This document shows, piece after piece, positions 35,345 through 43,622 of a stretch of DNA of 64,000 nt. The notes beneath the pieces are model-generated. The model did not search any database, was not told the origin of the DNA, and was given only the letters and a program-made list of their open reading frames with translations. The DNA is taken from NCBI RefSeq assembly GCF_028994775.1, contig NZ_JAJQMN010000006.1, positions 354,282-418,281 on the forward strand. Reading direction: 5' to 3'. The translations under genes and the position numbers were made by a program. Numbering within the stretch: the first letter of the stretch is position 1; every line of letters starts with the position of its first letter. Origin of the DNA: Promicromonospora iranensis. GTDB lineage: Bacteria > Actinomycetota > Actinomycetes > Actinomycetales > Cellulomonadaceae.

Positions 35345-35522
35345 GGCACTTGAGGCGGACGCCGAGCCCTGTCACCGCCCCAAGATCTGCACAGACCGAA
35401 AAGACAGGGACGGGGGAACCACGTAAGTGGGCACCGACGGTGTCCTTGGGGTGAAGCCGCACAGGTAGTACGCGGCCGGGTCATTCTCCGATCCGAATCC
35501 GACAGCTCACCTCGTAGGCGTC
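35345..35522 (+). promoter_or_regulatory. Cyclic di-AMP riboswitch (ydaO/yuaA class)
   Basis: The 308-bp gap before the NlpC/P60 gene contains the conserved blocks in order: GCCGAGCCCTGTCACCGCC, GGACGGGGGAACCACGT, CCTTGGGGTGAAGCCGC and CCGACAGCTCACCTCGTAGG. This is the known actinobacterial arrangement ahead of cell-wall hydrolases and Rpf genes. The ribosome binding site AGGAG follows immediately at 35523, so c-di-AMP binding probably turns off expression. Confidence 0.94.
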
Positions 35523-35533
35523 AGGAGAACCTC

Positions 35534-36346
35534 TTGACCACTCGCACGCCTGGGCGCCATCGTGCTGCCTGCAAACCCATCACCCCGCTGACCCCCATCT
35601 CCCGTGCCGCGGCGCGGGGCATCTCCGGCGCCGCACGCCGCGGCGCGCTCGTCGCCGCCGGCTCGGGCCTGGTCGTCTCCCTGTTCAGCGTCCCCGCCGA
35701 CGCCGCACCGGTGGCCGACCACGGACCGTCCACGGCAGAGCTCGACATCCTGACCGAGACGTCGCGTGGCTCGGTCTCCCAGGCCGCCGCAGCGCAGGCC
35801 GTCACCACCGCCCCCGCCGTGCAGGTCGCGGCCGACAGCAAGTTCACGCTGGAGTCGGGCACCATCAAGGTGACCCCGGCCCCCGAGCCGGAGCCCGTTC
35901 CCGAGCCGGAGCCGGAGCCGGAGCCCGTCGTCGAGGAGGTCGTCGAGACCGCCGCGCCGGTCGCGGAGGCGCCCGTCGAGGAAGCCGTGGAGGAGGCCGT
36001 CCCGGCCGCCGCCGCGGGGTCGGAGATCGTCTCGATCGCCATGCAGTACCTCGGTGTGCCGTACGTCTGGGCCGGCGCGACGCCCGCCGGGTTCGACTGC
36101 TCCGGGTTCACCTCGTACGTCTACGCCCAGGTCGGCATCGACCTGCCGCGCACCTCCTCGGAGCAGCGCTACGCGGGCACCGCGGTCTCCGCGGCCGAGG
36201 CCCAGCCCGGCGACCTCATCTGGTCGCCCGGCCACATCGCCATCTACGCCGGCGACGGCATGCAGGTCGAGGCGCCGGTCCCCGGCCAGACCGTGCGTTA
36301 CACGGAGATCTGGCAGAACAGCCCGACCTTCATCCGCGTCGGCTGA
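35534..36346 (+). CDS. Secreted NlpC/P60 peptidoglycan hydrolase
   Basis: A 270-residue exported endopeptidase. It starts with TTG, placed 6 bp after AGGAG and directly behind the c-di-AMP riboswitch. A long N-region with twin-Arg-like positive charge leads to a signal peptide ending near PADAAPV. A low-complexity Pro-Glu and Glu-Val-Ala linker (about 115-158) precedes the NlpC/P60 domain, with catalytic Cys189 (FDCSGFTSY) and His234 (GHIAIYAG). It cleaves stem-peptide bonds, probably D-Glu to diamino acid. A strong terminator follows. Confidence 0.93.
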   Translation: MTTRTPGRHRAACKPITPLTPISRAAARGISGAARRGALVAAGSGLVVSLFSVPADAAPVADHGPSTAELDILTETSRGSVSQAAAAQAVTTAPAVQVAADSKFTLESGTIKVTPAPEPEPVPEPEPEPEPVVEEVVETAAPVAEAPVEEAVEEAVPAAAAGSEIVSIAMQYLGVPYVWAGATPAGFDCSGFTSYVYAQVGIDLPRTSSEQRYAGTAVSAAEAQPGDLIWSPGHIAIYAGDGMQVEAPVPGQTVRYTEIWQNSPTFIRVG

Positions 36347-36380
36347 CAGCGGCTGACTCACAGCCGTCACGCCTGACCAC

Positions 36381-36411
36381 GAGGACCCGCACCGACACGG
36401 TGCGGGTCCTC
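36381..36411 (+). terminator. Terminator after the NlpC/P60 gene
   Basis: A perfect 14-bp stem (GAGGACCCGCACCG) with a 3-nt loop ACA, followed by GTGCGTTTC. It separates the hydrolase gene from the permease gene. Confidence 0.8.
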
Positions 36412-36445
36412 GTGCGTTTCCCGGCCGGGTGGCATGATCACGGCC

Positions 36446-37870
36446 ATGAGCGTCCCCACGGCGGTCGAGACCAACGCCCTGAACACCATCGACGAGTCCG
36501 AGCGGCGCGGCACGCCGCGCGACCTGTTCTGGCCCTGGTTCGGGGCCAACGTGTCGGTCCTCGGCCTGGGTTACGGCTCGTACCTCCTCGGGTTCGGCGT
36601 GTCGTTCTGGCAGGCGACCGTGATCGGCGTGGTCGGCATCGTCGTGTCGTTCCTGTTCTGCGGGTTCATCTCCCTGGCCGGCAAGCGCGGGTCGGCACCG
36701 ACGATGGTGCTCTCGCGCGCCGCGTTCGGTGTGCGCGGCAACAAGCTGCCCTCGCTCCTGTCGTGGATCCTCACCGTCGGCTGGGAGACCGTGCTGGTGG
36801 CGTTGGCCACGCTCGCGACCTCGACCGTGCTCGGGGCGCTCGGCTGGGGCGGCGGGACGGTCACCAAGGTCGTGGCCCTCGTGGTCGTCGCGGGCATCGT
36901 CGTGGCCGCGGGCGTCTTCGGCTTCGACCTCGTGATGCGGCTGCAGGTGATCATCACCGTGCTCACCGCCGTGCTGACCGTCGTCTACATCATCCTGGTG
37001 GCCGACCACGTCGACTGGGCGACCGTCGCCGCGATCCCCGCAGGCGGCGCGCCGCAGGTGATCGGCGGGCTCGTGTTCATGATGACCGGGTTCGGCCTGG
37101 GCTGGGTCAACATGGCCGCCGACTACTCGCGCTACCTGCCCCGCTCCGCCTCCGGCCCGCGGATCGTGGGCTGGACCACCCTCGGCGCCTCGCTGGCCCC
37201 CGTGGTCCTGCTCGTGTTCGGTCTGCTGCTCGCCGGCTCCGACCCCGACCTGAACGCGGCGATCGGCGCCGACCCGATCGGCGCCCTGTCCACGCTCCTG
37301 CCCACCTGGTTCCTCATCCCGTTCGTCGTGGTCGCCCTCGCCGGCCTCATCGGCGGCGCCGCCCTCGACATCTACTCCTCCGGCCTCGCGCTGCTCTCCC
37401 TAGGGCTGCCGGCGCCACGCTGGGTCGCCGCCGCCATCGACGGCGGGCTCATGGTCGTCGGCGCGGTCTACGTCGTGTTCATCGCCGACTCGTTCATCGG
37501 CCCCTTCCAGGGCTTCCTCATCACGCTGGGCGTCCCCGTCGCAGCATGGTGCGGCGTGCTCCTCGCCGACATCCTGCTGCGTCGGCGCGACTACACCGAC
37601 GCCGACCTGTACGACGCCACCGGCCGGTACGGATCCGTGAACTGGGCGGCCGTGCTCCTCGTGCTGGCCGGCACCGCCGTCGGCTGGGGCCTGGTGACCA
37701 ACACCTACGCCCCGTGGCTCGCCTGGCAGGGGTACCTGCTCGGCCCCCTCGGCGGTGTCGAGGGCAACTGGGCCTGGGCCAACCTCGGTGTGCTCGTCGC
37801 GCTGGCCATCGGGTTCGTGGGCACGCTCCTGCTGAGCGCCCGCACGGTACGCCGCCAGGAAGGGCGATGA
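36446..37870 (+). CDS. NCS1 family purine/pyrimidine permease
   Basis: A cytosine/purine/allantoin-type transporter of 474 residues with about twelve transmembrane helices. Family features include WFGANVSVLGLGYGSYLLG near the start, GFGLGWVNMAADYSRYLPR and GGAALDIYSSGLALLSLGL. The ATG at 36446 is preferred, and an ATG at 36434 would add four residues. Its stop overlaps the start of a cysteine hydrolase gene by 4 bp (ATGA), suggesting uptake and breakdown of one nitrogenous compound. Confidence 0.9.
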   Translation: MSVPTAVETNALNTIDESERRGTPRDLFWPWFGANVSVLGLGYGSYLLGFGVSFWQATVIGVVGIVVSFLFCGFISLAGKRGSAPTMVLSRAAFGVRGNKLPSLLSWILTVGWETVLVALATLATSTVLGALGWGGGTVTKVVALVVVAGIVVAAGVFGFDLVMRLQVIITVLTAVLTVVYIILVADHVDWATVAAIPAGGAPQVIGGLVFMMTGFGLGWVNMAADYSRYLPRSASGPRIVGWTTLGASLAPVVLLVFGLLLAGSDPDLNAAIGADPIGALSTLLPTWFLIPFVVVALAGLIGGAALDIYSSGLALLSLGLPAPRWVAAAIDGGLMVVGAVYVVFIADSFIGPFQGFLITLGVPVAAWCGVLLADILLRRRDYTDADLYDATGRYGSVNWAAVLLVLAGTAVGWGLVTNTYAPWLAWQGYLLGPLGGVEGNWAWANLGVLVALAIGFVGTLLLSARTVRRQEGR

Positions 37871-38460
37871 CGGCGCCCGACGGCGGGGCAGCTCCCGTCG
37901 CACCGCCCGGCCCGGACGCTGCCCTGGTCGTCATCGACATGCAGGATGTCTTCGCACGTCCACCCAGCCCCTGGGCCTCCCCCGACTACCCGCCAGCCCT
38001 CGACGGGACCCGCCGCCTGCTCCCCGCGTTCGCGGGCCGCACCGTCCTCACCCGGTACATCGCCCCCGCGGTGCCCGACGGCGCCTGGCGCGCCTACTTC
38101 GACCAGTGGCCGTTCGCGCTCGTCCCCGAGGACGACCCGCTCTACGAGATCACCGACCTGGCCGACGTCGTCGCGTCCGGGGCGCCCGTCGTCACCCGCA
38201 CGACCTTCGGCAAGTGGGGCCCCGAGCTCGAGGCCGCCACCCGCTCCGCCGGCGAGCTCGTGCTCGCCGGCGTCGCCACCGACTGCTGCGTCATCTCGAC
38301 GGCGCTCGCCGCCGCCGACGCGGGCCGGCGGGTGCTCGTGGTCGCGGACGCCTGCGCGGGCTCGACCCCGGAGAACCACGAGCGGGCGCTGGAGGTCATG
38401 CGCCTGTACGCGCCGCTCATCGAGGTGACGACGGCCGCCGAGGTGCTCGCGGTCCGCTGA
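37867..38460 (+). CDS. Isochorismatase-family cysteine hydrolase
   Basis: A hydrolase of 197 residues with the family triad: Asp24 (VVIDMQD), Lys116 (RTTFGKWG) and Cys141 (GVATDCCV). Members act on amides such as nicotinamide, ureidoacrylate, N-carbamoylsarcosine or biuret. Coupling to the NCS1 permease gene favours an amide from purine, pyrimidine or allantoin breakdown, but the substrate cannot be read directly. Confidence 0.87.
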   Translation: MTAPDGGAAPVAPPGPDAALVVIDMQDVFARPPSPWASPDYPPALDGTRRLLPAFAGRTVLTRYIAPAVPDGAWRAYFDQWPFALVPEDDPLYEITDLADVVASGAPVVTRTTFGKWGPELEAATRSAGELVLAGVATDCCVISTALAAADAGRRVLVVADACAGSTPENHERALEVMRLYAPLIEVTTAAEVLAVR

Positions 38461-38527
38461 GCCGGGCACCGCGGGGCGCGGCGCGGCTCGAAGAGGTCTG
38501 GCGGGGCGCACAGTGCCTTTTCGGCAC

Positions 38528-38644
38528 GTGCCAGGTGAGCTGAATTTCGTTCGGCTGTGGCCCTCACATGCGGGCTGTGCTGAACAGTTCAGCTGACGTG
38601 AACTTGGCAGGGCAACGCCGAACGAGATCAACCAGAGCTGGCAC
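38528..38644. repeat. 117-bp MITE-like element, copy B
   Basis: Same length and ends (GTGCCAGGTGAGCTGAA ... CTGGCAC) as copy A at 22029-22145, with about 73% identity by hand count. Terminal inverted repeats match at 21 of 28 positions. The centre has GCTGAACAGTTCAGC. It sits 68 bp after the cysteine hydrolase gene. Confidence 0.85.
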
Positions 38645-38679
38645 CTGCCGAACGAGTGCACCCAACGACGCGGCGCCGC

Positions 38680-38768
38680 CCGAGATCGGCGCCAGTCCGG
38701 CGGCGCCGCGACCGAGGCACCAGTCCCGGCGGCTTCTCGACCGAGGCGCTAGTCCTGCGGCGCCTCGA
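38680..38768. repeat. Three tandem 28-32-bp copies at the 3' end of the DeoR gene
   Basis: Units begin CCGAG at 38680, 38712 and 38741. The third includes the last codons and stop (TAG) of the minus-strand regulator. In the other two units the stop triplet is TGG. This looks like expansion of the gene's tail. Confidence 0.7.
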
Positions 38769-39573
38769 CCGCCTCCACGACGACTCCCGCATCCTGGTAC
38801 CGCCCCAGGACCTCCTCGTCCTGTTCGTCGGTGACGAGCGTCCAGCCGGCCGGCAGCGGCGCCCACGCGGGCACCGCGCCCCGGTCGAGCTTGGTGGAGT
38901 CGGCCAGCACCACGGTGCGCCGCGCGCGCCGGGCGGCGACCTCCTTGACCTGGGCCTCCAGCGCGGTGGCCTCGCCCACGCCGTCCGCGGGGTCCAGGGC
39001 GTCGACGCCGAGGAACGCGACGTCGACCATGAACCGCTCGAGCGCCGCCGTCGTCAGCGGGCCGACCAGGCCGTGGCTCTTGGTCGTGACGCTGCCCCCG
39101 ATCACCACGACGTCGAGGCCCGGCGAGCCCGCGAGCAGGAGCGCGATCTCCAGCCCCCGGGTCAGCACCGTGAGCCCGTCCCGCCCGCGCAGGTGTTCGG
39201 CGAGCTGGCCCGTCGTCGACCCTGCGTCGACGAAGATCGTCCCCTCGTCGGGCACCAGCTCGGCCGCCCGCCGACCGATCGCGACCTTGGCCGGCATCTG
39301 GACGCGCATCCGCTCGGCCAGCGCCCGCTCGTGGAAGCTCGACTCCGGGGTGGCGCCGCCGTAGGTGCGGGTGACGAGTCCCTCGGCGCCCAGTCGGGCG
39401 AGGTCGCGGCGCACCGTCGACTCGGAGATCGCGAGCGCCTCGGCCAGGTCCTCGACCCGGGTGGTCCCGCTCCGGATGAGCGACAGCAGCTCGTCGTGGC
39501 GCGCGCGGGTGCTGCGCCGCAGCGACTCCGTCCCCGTCCCCAACCCCGACCCCGACCCCGACGGCACGCTCAC
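38749..39573 (-). CDS. DeoR/GlpR-family transcriptional regulator
   Basis: A sugar-responsive repressor of 274 residues. N-terminal winged helix (RHDELLSLIRSGTTRVEDLAEALAISESTVRRDLARLGAEGLVTRTYGGA), then the DeoR C-terminal sensor domain (TIFVDAGSTTGQLAEHL; AFLGVDALDPADGVGEATALEA) that binds phosphorylated sugars. Its start overlaps the pdxA2 stop by 4 bp, so it is the last gene of the sugar-acid operon it probably controls. The palindromic region at 43513-43550 is the likely operator. Confidence 0.9.
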   Translation of the reverse strand: MSVPSGSGSGLGTGTESLRRSTRARHDELLSLIRSGTTRVEDLAEALAISESTVRRDLARLGAEGLVTRTYGGATPESSFHERALAERMRVQMPAKVAIGRRAAELVPDEGTIFVDAGSTTGQLAEHLRGRDGLTVLTRGLEIALLLAGSPGLDVVVIGGSVTTKSHGLVGPLTTAALERFMVDVAFLGVDALDPADGVGEATALEAQVKEVAARRARRTVVLADSTKLDRGAVPAWAPLPAGWTLVTDEQDEEVLGRYQDAGVVVEAVEAPQD

Positions 39574-40619
39574 GCGTTGTCCGGCTGGTAGGCCGCGCGG
39601 ATGCCGTCGACGAACGGGGCGTACTCGACGGCGGCGAGGTAGGCGGACCGCATGGTCCCGGCGTCGGCGACGCCCTTGCCCGCGATGTCGAAGGCGGTGC
39701 CGTGGTCCACGGAGGTGCGCAGGATGGGCAGGCCGACCGTGACGGAGATGGTCCCGTCGAAGTCGAAGGTCTTGGCCGCGATGTGCCCCTGGTCGTGGTA
39801 CTGCGACAGGACGCCGTCGTACCGGCCGGTGAGTCCGTGGTGGAACACCGAGTCGGCGGGGATGGGCCCGGACACGTCGAGCCCGAGGCCCTGCGCGTCG
39901 GCCACGGCGGGTGCGAGGTGGACGATCTCCTCGTCACCGAACGCACCGTTCTCGCCGCCGTGCGGGTTGATCGCCGCGACGGCGAGCCGCGGCGACGGGA
40001 CGCCGAAGATCTCCAGGGCCTGCGCGGCCCGCCGGATGGAGCCGAGCTGGGTCTCGCGCGTGATCTTGTCGAGGGCCTTGCGGAGCGACAGGTGCCGCGT
40101 GGCGAAGAAGATCCGCAGGTGGTGCCCGGGCTGGTGCGTGTTGCGCACCACGAACATGGTGTCCTGCTCGGTCGCACCCGTCAGCGCGCCGAGCATCTCG
40201 GTGTGGCCGAGGTGCTCGCTGCCGGCCGCCCAGATCGCCTCCTTGTTGATGGGACCGGTGACGACGCCGCTGATCGCGCCGTCGAGCGCGGCCTGGGTGG
40301 CGGTCTCGATGGCGACGACGGCGGCCCGGCCCGCCCGTGCGTCCACCTGGCCCCAGGCGGGCAGGTCGGCGCCGAGCACCCCGATGTCGAAGACATCGAC
40401 GACGCCGGTCCCCGCGGGCTCGGTGTCCCAGGAGCTCACGGCCCGCAGCTCGACGTCGAGCCCGAGGGCAGTGCGCGCCCGGTCGAGCGCGGCCAGGTCG
40501 CCGACGGCGATCCCGTGGTGCGCCGGGTCCCCGGCGTGCTGCGCCAGCGTGGCGAGCGTGATCTCCGGGCCGATACCGACGGGGTCGCCGACGGTGAGTG
40601 CGAGGACGGGTCGAGTCAT
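39570..40619 (-). CDS. pdxA2: PdxA2-type 4-phosphoerythronate/threonate dehydrogenase
   Basis: An NAD-dependent, metal-binding dehydrogenase-decarboxylase of the PdxA family, 349 residues. Features: ALTVGDPVGIGPEI, GVVTGPINKEAIWAAGSEHLGHTEML, AINPHGGENG and the metal-site GRYDGVLSQYHDQGH. In the PdxA2 pathway it converts D-threonate-4-phosphate or D-erythronate-4-phosphate to dihydroxyacetone phosphate and CO2. The adjoining DUF1537 kinase gene supports this over pyridoxal synthesis. The ATG at 40619 has AGGAGAG upstream; an ATG at 40643 is less likely. Confidence 0.9.
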   Translation of the reverse strand: MTRPVLALTVGDPVGIGPEITLATLAQHAGDPAHHGIAVGDLAALDRARTALGLDVELRAVSSWDTEPAGTGVVDVFDIGVLGADLPAWGQVDARAGRAAVVAIETATQAALDGAISGVVTGPINKEAIWAAGSEHLGHTEMLGALTGATEQDTMFVVRNTHQPGHHLRIFFATRHLSLRKALDKITRETQLGSIRRAAQALEIFGVPSPRLAVAAINPHGGENGAFGDEEIVHLAPAVADAQGLGLDVSGPIPADSVFHHGLTGRYDGVLSQYHDQGHIAAKTFDFDGTISVTVGLPILRTSVDHGTAFDIAGKGVADAGTMRSAYLAAVEYAPFVDGIRAAYQPDNA

Positions 40620-40639
40620 GGTGTTCTCTCCTTGCGTGT

Positions 40640-41956
40640 TCATCGGATCCTCATCTGTGGGACGGCGGTCCGCACCCAGCGGGCGCGCAGCGCAGCAGCC
40701 TGCGCGAGATGGTCGAGACAGCGGACCGCCGCGTCGGGACCGCCGACGAGCCCGCCCTTGGTGGCGATCGGCAGCCCGTCCCAGGGCCCGCCGACCACCT
40801 CGCCCGCCACGGCCAGCGGGACCACCTCGTCCTCGACGGCGATGCCCCGCCCGCCGAGGGCCGCGAGCACCGCCGCGGTGACGTCGCCGCCGGTCGTGTA
40901 AAGGCCGTCGACGACGCAGGACTCGAGCGCGCGCCGGGTGATCCGGCCGAGCGCGGGCGCCAGGGCCGCCGACTCGGCGGGGCTCAGCGGGTCGACATCC
41001 TGCTCGGCGAGCGCCGTGGCGAGCAGCACCGTGGTCCCGGCGCCGGCGCCCTGGAGCGCGTCGACGAGGTGGCGTGCCGTGACGTCCACGTCGGGCACGG
41101 ATCCGCCGTCGGGCCGCACGACGACGACGTCACGCTCGGCGACCAGGCGGGCCAGCTGGGCGCGGGTGAGCTCGGTGGCCGAGCCCGAGACGGCGAGCAG
41201 CGGCGCGCCGGACGTCTCCGCCGCGGGCAGCAGCGCCCGGGCGAGCGCGAGCGAACCCGGCCCCGGGTCGACGCCGACCCACATCAGGTCCGGGTCCGTG
41301 GCGGCCACCGCGGCGGCGGCCCGCGCGACCCGGTCGAGGTGGTCGGTGGTGAGCGCGTCGCCGATGACGACGTCGGCCCGTGCGGCCTCGCGCACGGCCG
41401 CCTCCAGCTGCTCCTCGCTGCCGGTGACCACCGACAGGGGGACGAGCGCCGTCGTCAGACCGGTTCCACGGCTCAGGGCGTCGGCGACGGAGGAAGAGCG
41501 CACCGGCGACCGGGCGTCGCGCGCGAGCTCCGTCTCCTCCAGCCGCACACCGTCGAGGAGCTGGTTGCCCTCGACGGTGTGCCGTCCTGCCGCGGGGTGC
41601 GCGGGCAGGCAGAGGCCGACGACCCGCCGTCCGGACAGCTCACGCGTCGTGGCCAGCACCGCCTCGGTGGCCGGCCCGACGTTGCCGCGCAGGGTCGTGT
41701 CGATCCGCGAGCTCACCAGGCGCACCGGCCATCCGGCACGCACCACCCGGGAGGCGACGTCGGCCGCGTCCCCCGGCTCCGCGTGCCGGGTGTCCGTCGT
41801 GGCGACGATGACGTCGAACCGGCCGTGGAACTCGGCGACGGCCTCCCAGTGCTCGGACCGGCTGACCGTCACGGCCCGCCGTCCGGCGCGGGCGAACCCG
41901 GCCGCCGCGGCGTTGGCACCGGTCAGGTCGTCGGCGACGACGAGGATGTCCGCCAT
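40640..41956 (-). CDS. dtnK: Four-carbon acid sugar kinase (DUF1537, DtnK/OtnK type)
   Basis: An ATP-dependent kinase of 438 residues that phosphorylates D-threonate or D-erythronate at C4. The N-terminal sugar-acid domain has VVADDLTGANAAAAGFA and SSRIDTTLRGNVGPATEAVL. The C-terminal nucleotide domain has GLYTTGGDVTAAVLAALG and PWDGLPIATKGGLVGGP. It is 20 bp before pdxA2 and directly after the GntP-family permease. Which four-carbon acid is used cannot be told from sequence. Confidence 0.9.
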   Translation of the reverse strand: MADILVVADDLTGANAAAAGFARAGRRAVTVSRSEHWEAVAEFHGRFDVIVATTDTRHAEPGDAADVASRVVRAGWPVRLVSSRIDTTLRGNVGPATEAVLATTRELSGRRVVGLCLPAHPAAGRHTVEGNQLLDGVRLEETELARDARSPVRSSSVADALSRGTGLTTALVPLSVVTGSEEQLEAAVREAARADVVIGDALTTDHLDRVARAAAAVAATDPDLMWVGVDPGPGSLALARALLPAAETSGAPLLAVSGSATELTRAQLARLVAERDVVVVRPDGGSVPDVDVTARHLVDALQGAGAGTTVLLATALAEQDVDPLSPAESAALAPALGRITRRALESCVVDGLYTTGGDVTAAVLAALGGRGIAVEDEVVPLAVAGEVVGGPWDGLPIATKGGLVGGPDAAVRCLDHLAQAAALRARWVRTAVPQMRIR

Positions 41957-41957
41957 G

Positions 41958-43433
41958 TCAGCCCACGACCAGGCTCAGGACGAAGAGCAGCGGGATCGAG
42001 CCCAGCCAGACGGCGGTGGTGATACCCGACCAGCCCTTCAGCGCCGCCGTGCCCTCGAGCCCGGTGAACCGCGTGACCACCCAGAAGTAGGAGTCGTTGA
42101 AGTAGCTGAACACCATGGAGCCGGCGGTGCAGGCCATCGCGGCGAGCAGCGGGTCGATGCCGAGCGGCTCCAGCAGGGGCGCCGTGACCGAGGCGGCGGT
42201 GACCATGGCGACCGTGCCGGAGCCCTGCGCGATGCGCACCAGCGTGGCGATCAGGAACGGGACCAGGAAGACCGGCAGGCTCAGCGACGCGATGGCCTCC
42301 GCGAGGGCGTCGCCCACGCCCGAGTCGCGCAGCACCAGGCCGAATCCGCCGCCCGCCCCGGTGATGAGCAGGATGAGCCCGGCCGACGCCGCGGCCTCGG
42401 CGAACCAGGTGTGCACGGTGCTGCGCGGCGTCCAGCGCGGCAGCAGCACGTAGACCGCGATCAGGATGCCGATGACCAGCGCGATGACCGGGTTGCCGGC
42501 GAAAGCGAACGGGACCGTCCACGACGACACCTCGTAGTCGCCGCTCAGCGCGCCCTGCCGGCTGCGGTCGATGGCCGCGGTGACCGTGTTGGCGATGATG
42601 AGCAGCAGCGGCACGAGGAGCGGCAGCGAACCGACGAACGCCCCGACCTTGTGCGGCGGCTGCCCGGCGGGCGGCTCACCGAGCCCGCGCTGATCCTGCT
42701 CCCGCTGGTCGAGCTCGTCGAGACCCTCCGGCTCGTCGACAGACCCGGCACCCCCGGCGCCGCCTGCTACGACCGCCGTCCGCCCGTAGACGGCCTCCCG
42801 GACCGCGGGGACGATCCGGTCCTCGAGCTGCGGCCCGACCCAGCGCGCGTACAGGATGACGACGGGCAGCAGGATCACGGTGAAGATCAGGCCCGTCATG
42901 ATCACCAGGCCGAGGTCGGCACCGAGCAGGCCGGAGACGGCGAGCGGGCCGGGCGTCGGCGGGACCAGGTGGTGGGTGAGCGTCATGCCGCAGCCGAGCG
43001 CGAGCGCCAGGGCGACGTAGCCGCCGCGCTTGACCCGGGCGATGGAGCGGGCGAGCGGGTTCATGATGACGTAGCCCGAGTCGCAGAACACAGGGATGGA
43101 CACGAGGGCGCCGACGCTCCCCATGGCCCACTCCTCACGCCCCTTGCCGAAGGCGCGGAGGAACGCACGGGCCAGGCTGTCGGCGGCGCCGGAGACCTCG
43201 AGGATCTTGCCGATCCCCACGCCGAGACCGATGACGATGCCGATCGAGGCGAGCGTGTTGCCGAACCCGGTGGTGATGGACGTGACGGTGTCGAGCAGCG
43301 GCTGCCCGGCGACTGCCCCCGTGACGACGGAGGCGAGGAGGAGAGCGACGAACGCGTCCAGGCGGGTACGCAGCACCACGACGATGATCGTGACGATGCC
43401 GAGCAGGAGCGCGAGCAAGAGTTGGAGATCCAC
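41958..43433 (-). CDS. GntP-family sugar-acid:H+ symporter
   Basis: A gluconate-permease-family transporter of 491 residues with about twelve helices. Features: LGVGIGKILEVSGAADSLARAFL, FCDSGYVIMNPL and the C-terminal CTAGSMVFSYFNDSYFWVVTRF. The GTG at 43433 follows GGAAGGA. A hydrophilic insertion of about 33 residues in a cytoplasmic loop (VDEPEGLDELDQREQDQRG) is partly coded by the GGTCGAG/GTCGAGACC repeat motif. First gene of the catabolic operon, importing the substrate of the kinase. Confidence 0.9.
   Translation of the reverse strand: MDLQLLLALLLGIVTIIVVVLRTRLDAFVALLLASVVTGAVAGQPLLDTVTSITTGFGNTLASIGIVIGLGVGIGKILEVSGAADSLARAFLRAFGKGREEWAMGSVGALVSIPVFCDSGYVIMNPLARSIARVKRGGYVALALALGCGMTLTHHLVPPTPGPLAVSGLLGADLGLVIMTGLIFTVILLPVVILYARWVGPQLEDRIVPAVREAVYGRTAVVAGGAGGAGSVDEPEGLDELDQREQDQRGLGEPPAGQPPHKVGAFVGSLPLLVPLLLIIANTVTAAIDRSRQGALSGDYEVSSWTVPFAFAGNPVIALVIGILIAVYVLLPRWTPRSTVHTWFAEAAASAGLILLITGAGGGFGLVLRDSGVGDALAEAIASLSLPVFLVPFLIATLVRIAQGSGTVAMVTAASVTAPLLEPLGIDPLLAAMACTAGSMVFSYFNDSYFWVVTRFTGLEGTAALKGWSGITTAVWLGSIPLLFVLSLVVG
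42705..42725. repeat. GGTCGAG-N5-GTCGAGACC dispersed motif inside gntP
   Basis: CTGGTCGAGCTCGTCGAGAC at 42705 resembles the GGTCGAGCCTGTCGAGACC in the terminator at 9460. It encodes part of the extra hydrophilic loop of the permease. Similar short palindromic motifs are frequent in Micrococcales genomes, from memory. Confidence 0.5.
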
Positions 43434-43512
43434 GACAGTCCTTCCTTGGACCGGGACGACGTCGTCGTTGACGCCGCGATGTGATCGAACGACGCGAGTC
43501 TGCCCGACCTTG

Positions 43513-43550
43513 CTGCGCAAATCAAGCAACTAGTTGCGCATTTAGCGCAG
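43513..43550. promoter_or_regulatory. Likely DeoR operator between gntP and lactonase gene
   Basis: CTGCGCAAAT (43513) and ATTTAGCGCAG (43540) form an interrupted palindrome around a perfect core CAACTAGTTG (43527-43536). It is placed centrally between divergent genes of the threonate-type cluster, about 80 bp from each start. It is AT-richer than neighbours. Confidence 0.65.
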
Positions 43551-43622
43551 CGACGCTGGAGGCTCCATGATGTTCTCGTCGCGTCCACGTGGACGACGTG
43601 CCCGAGCACCCAGGAGCTGACC

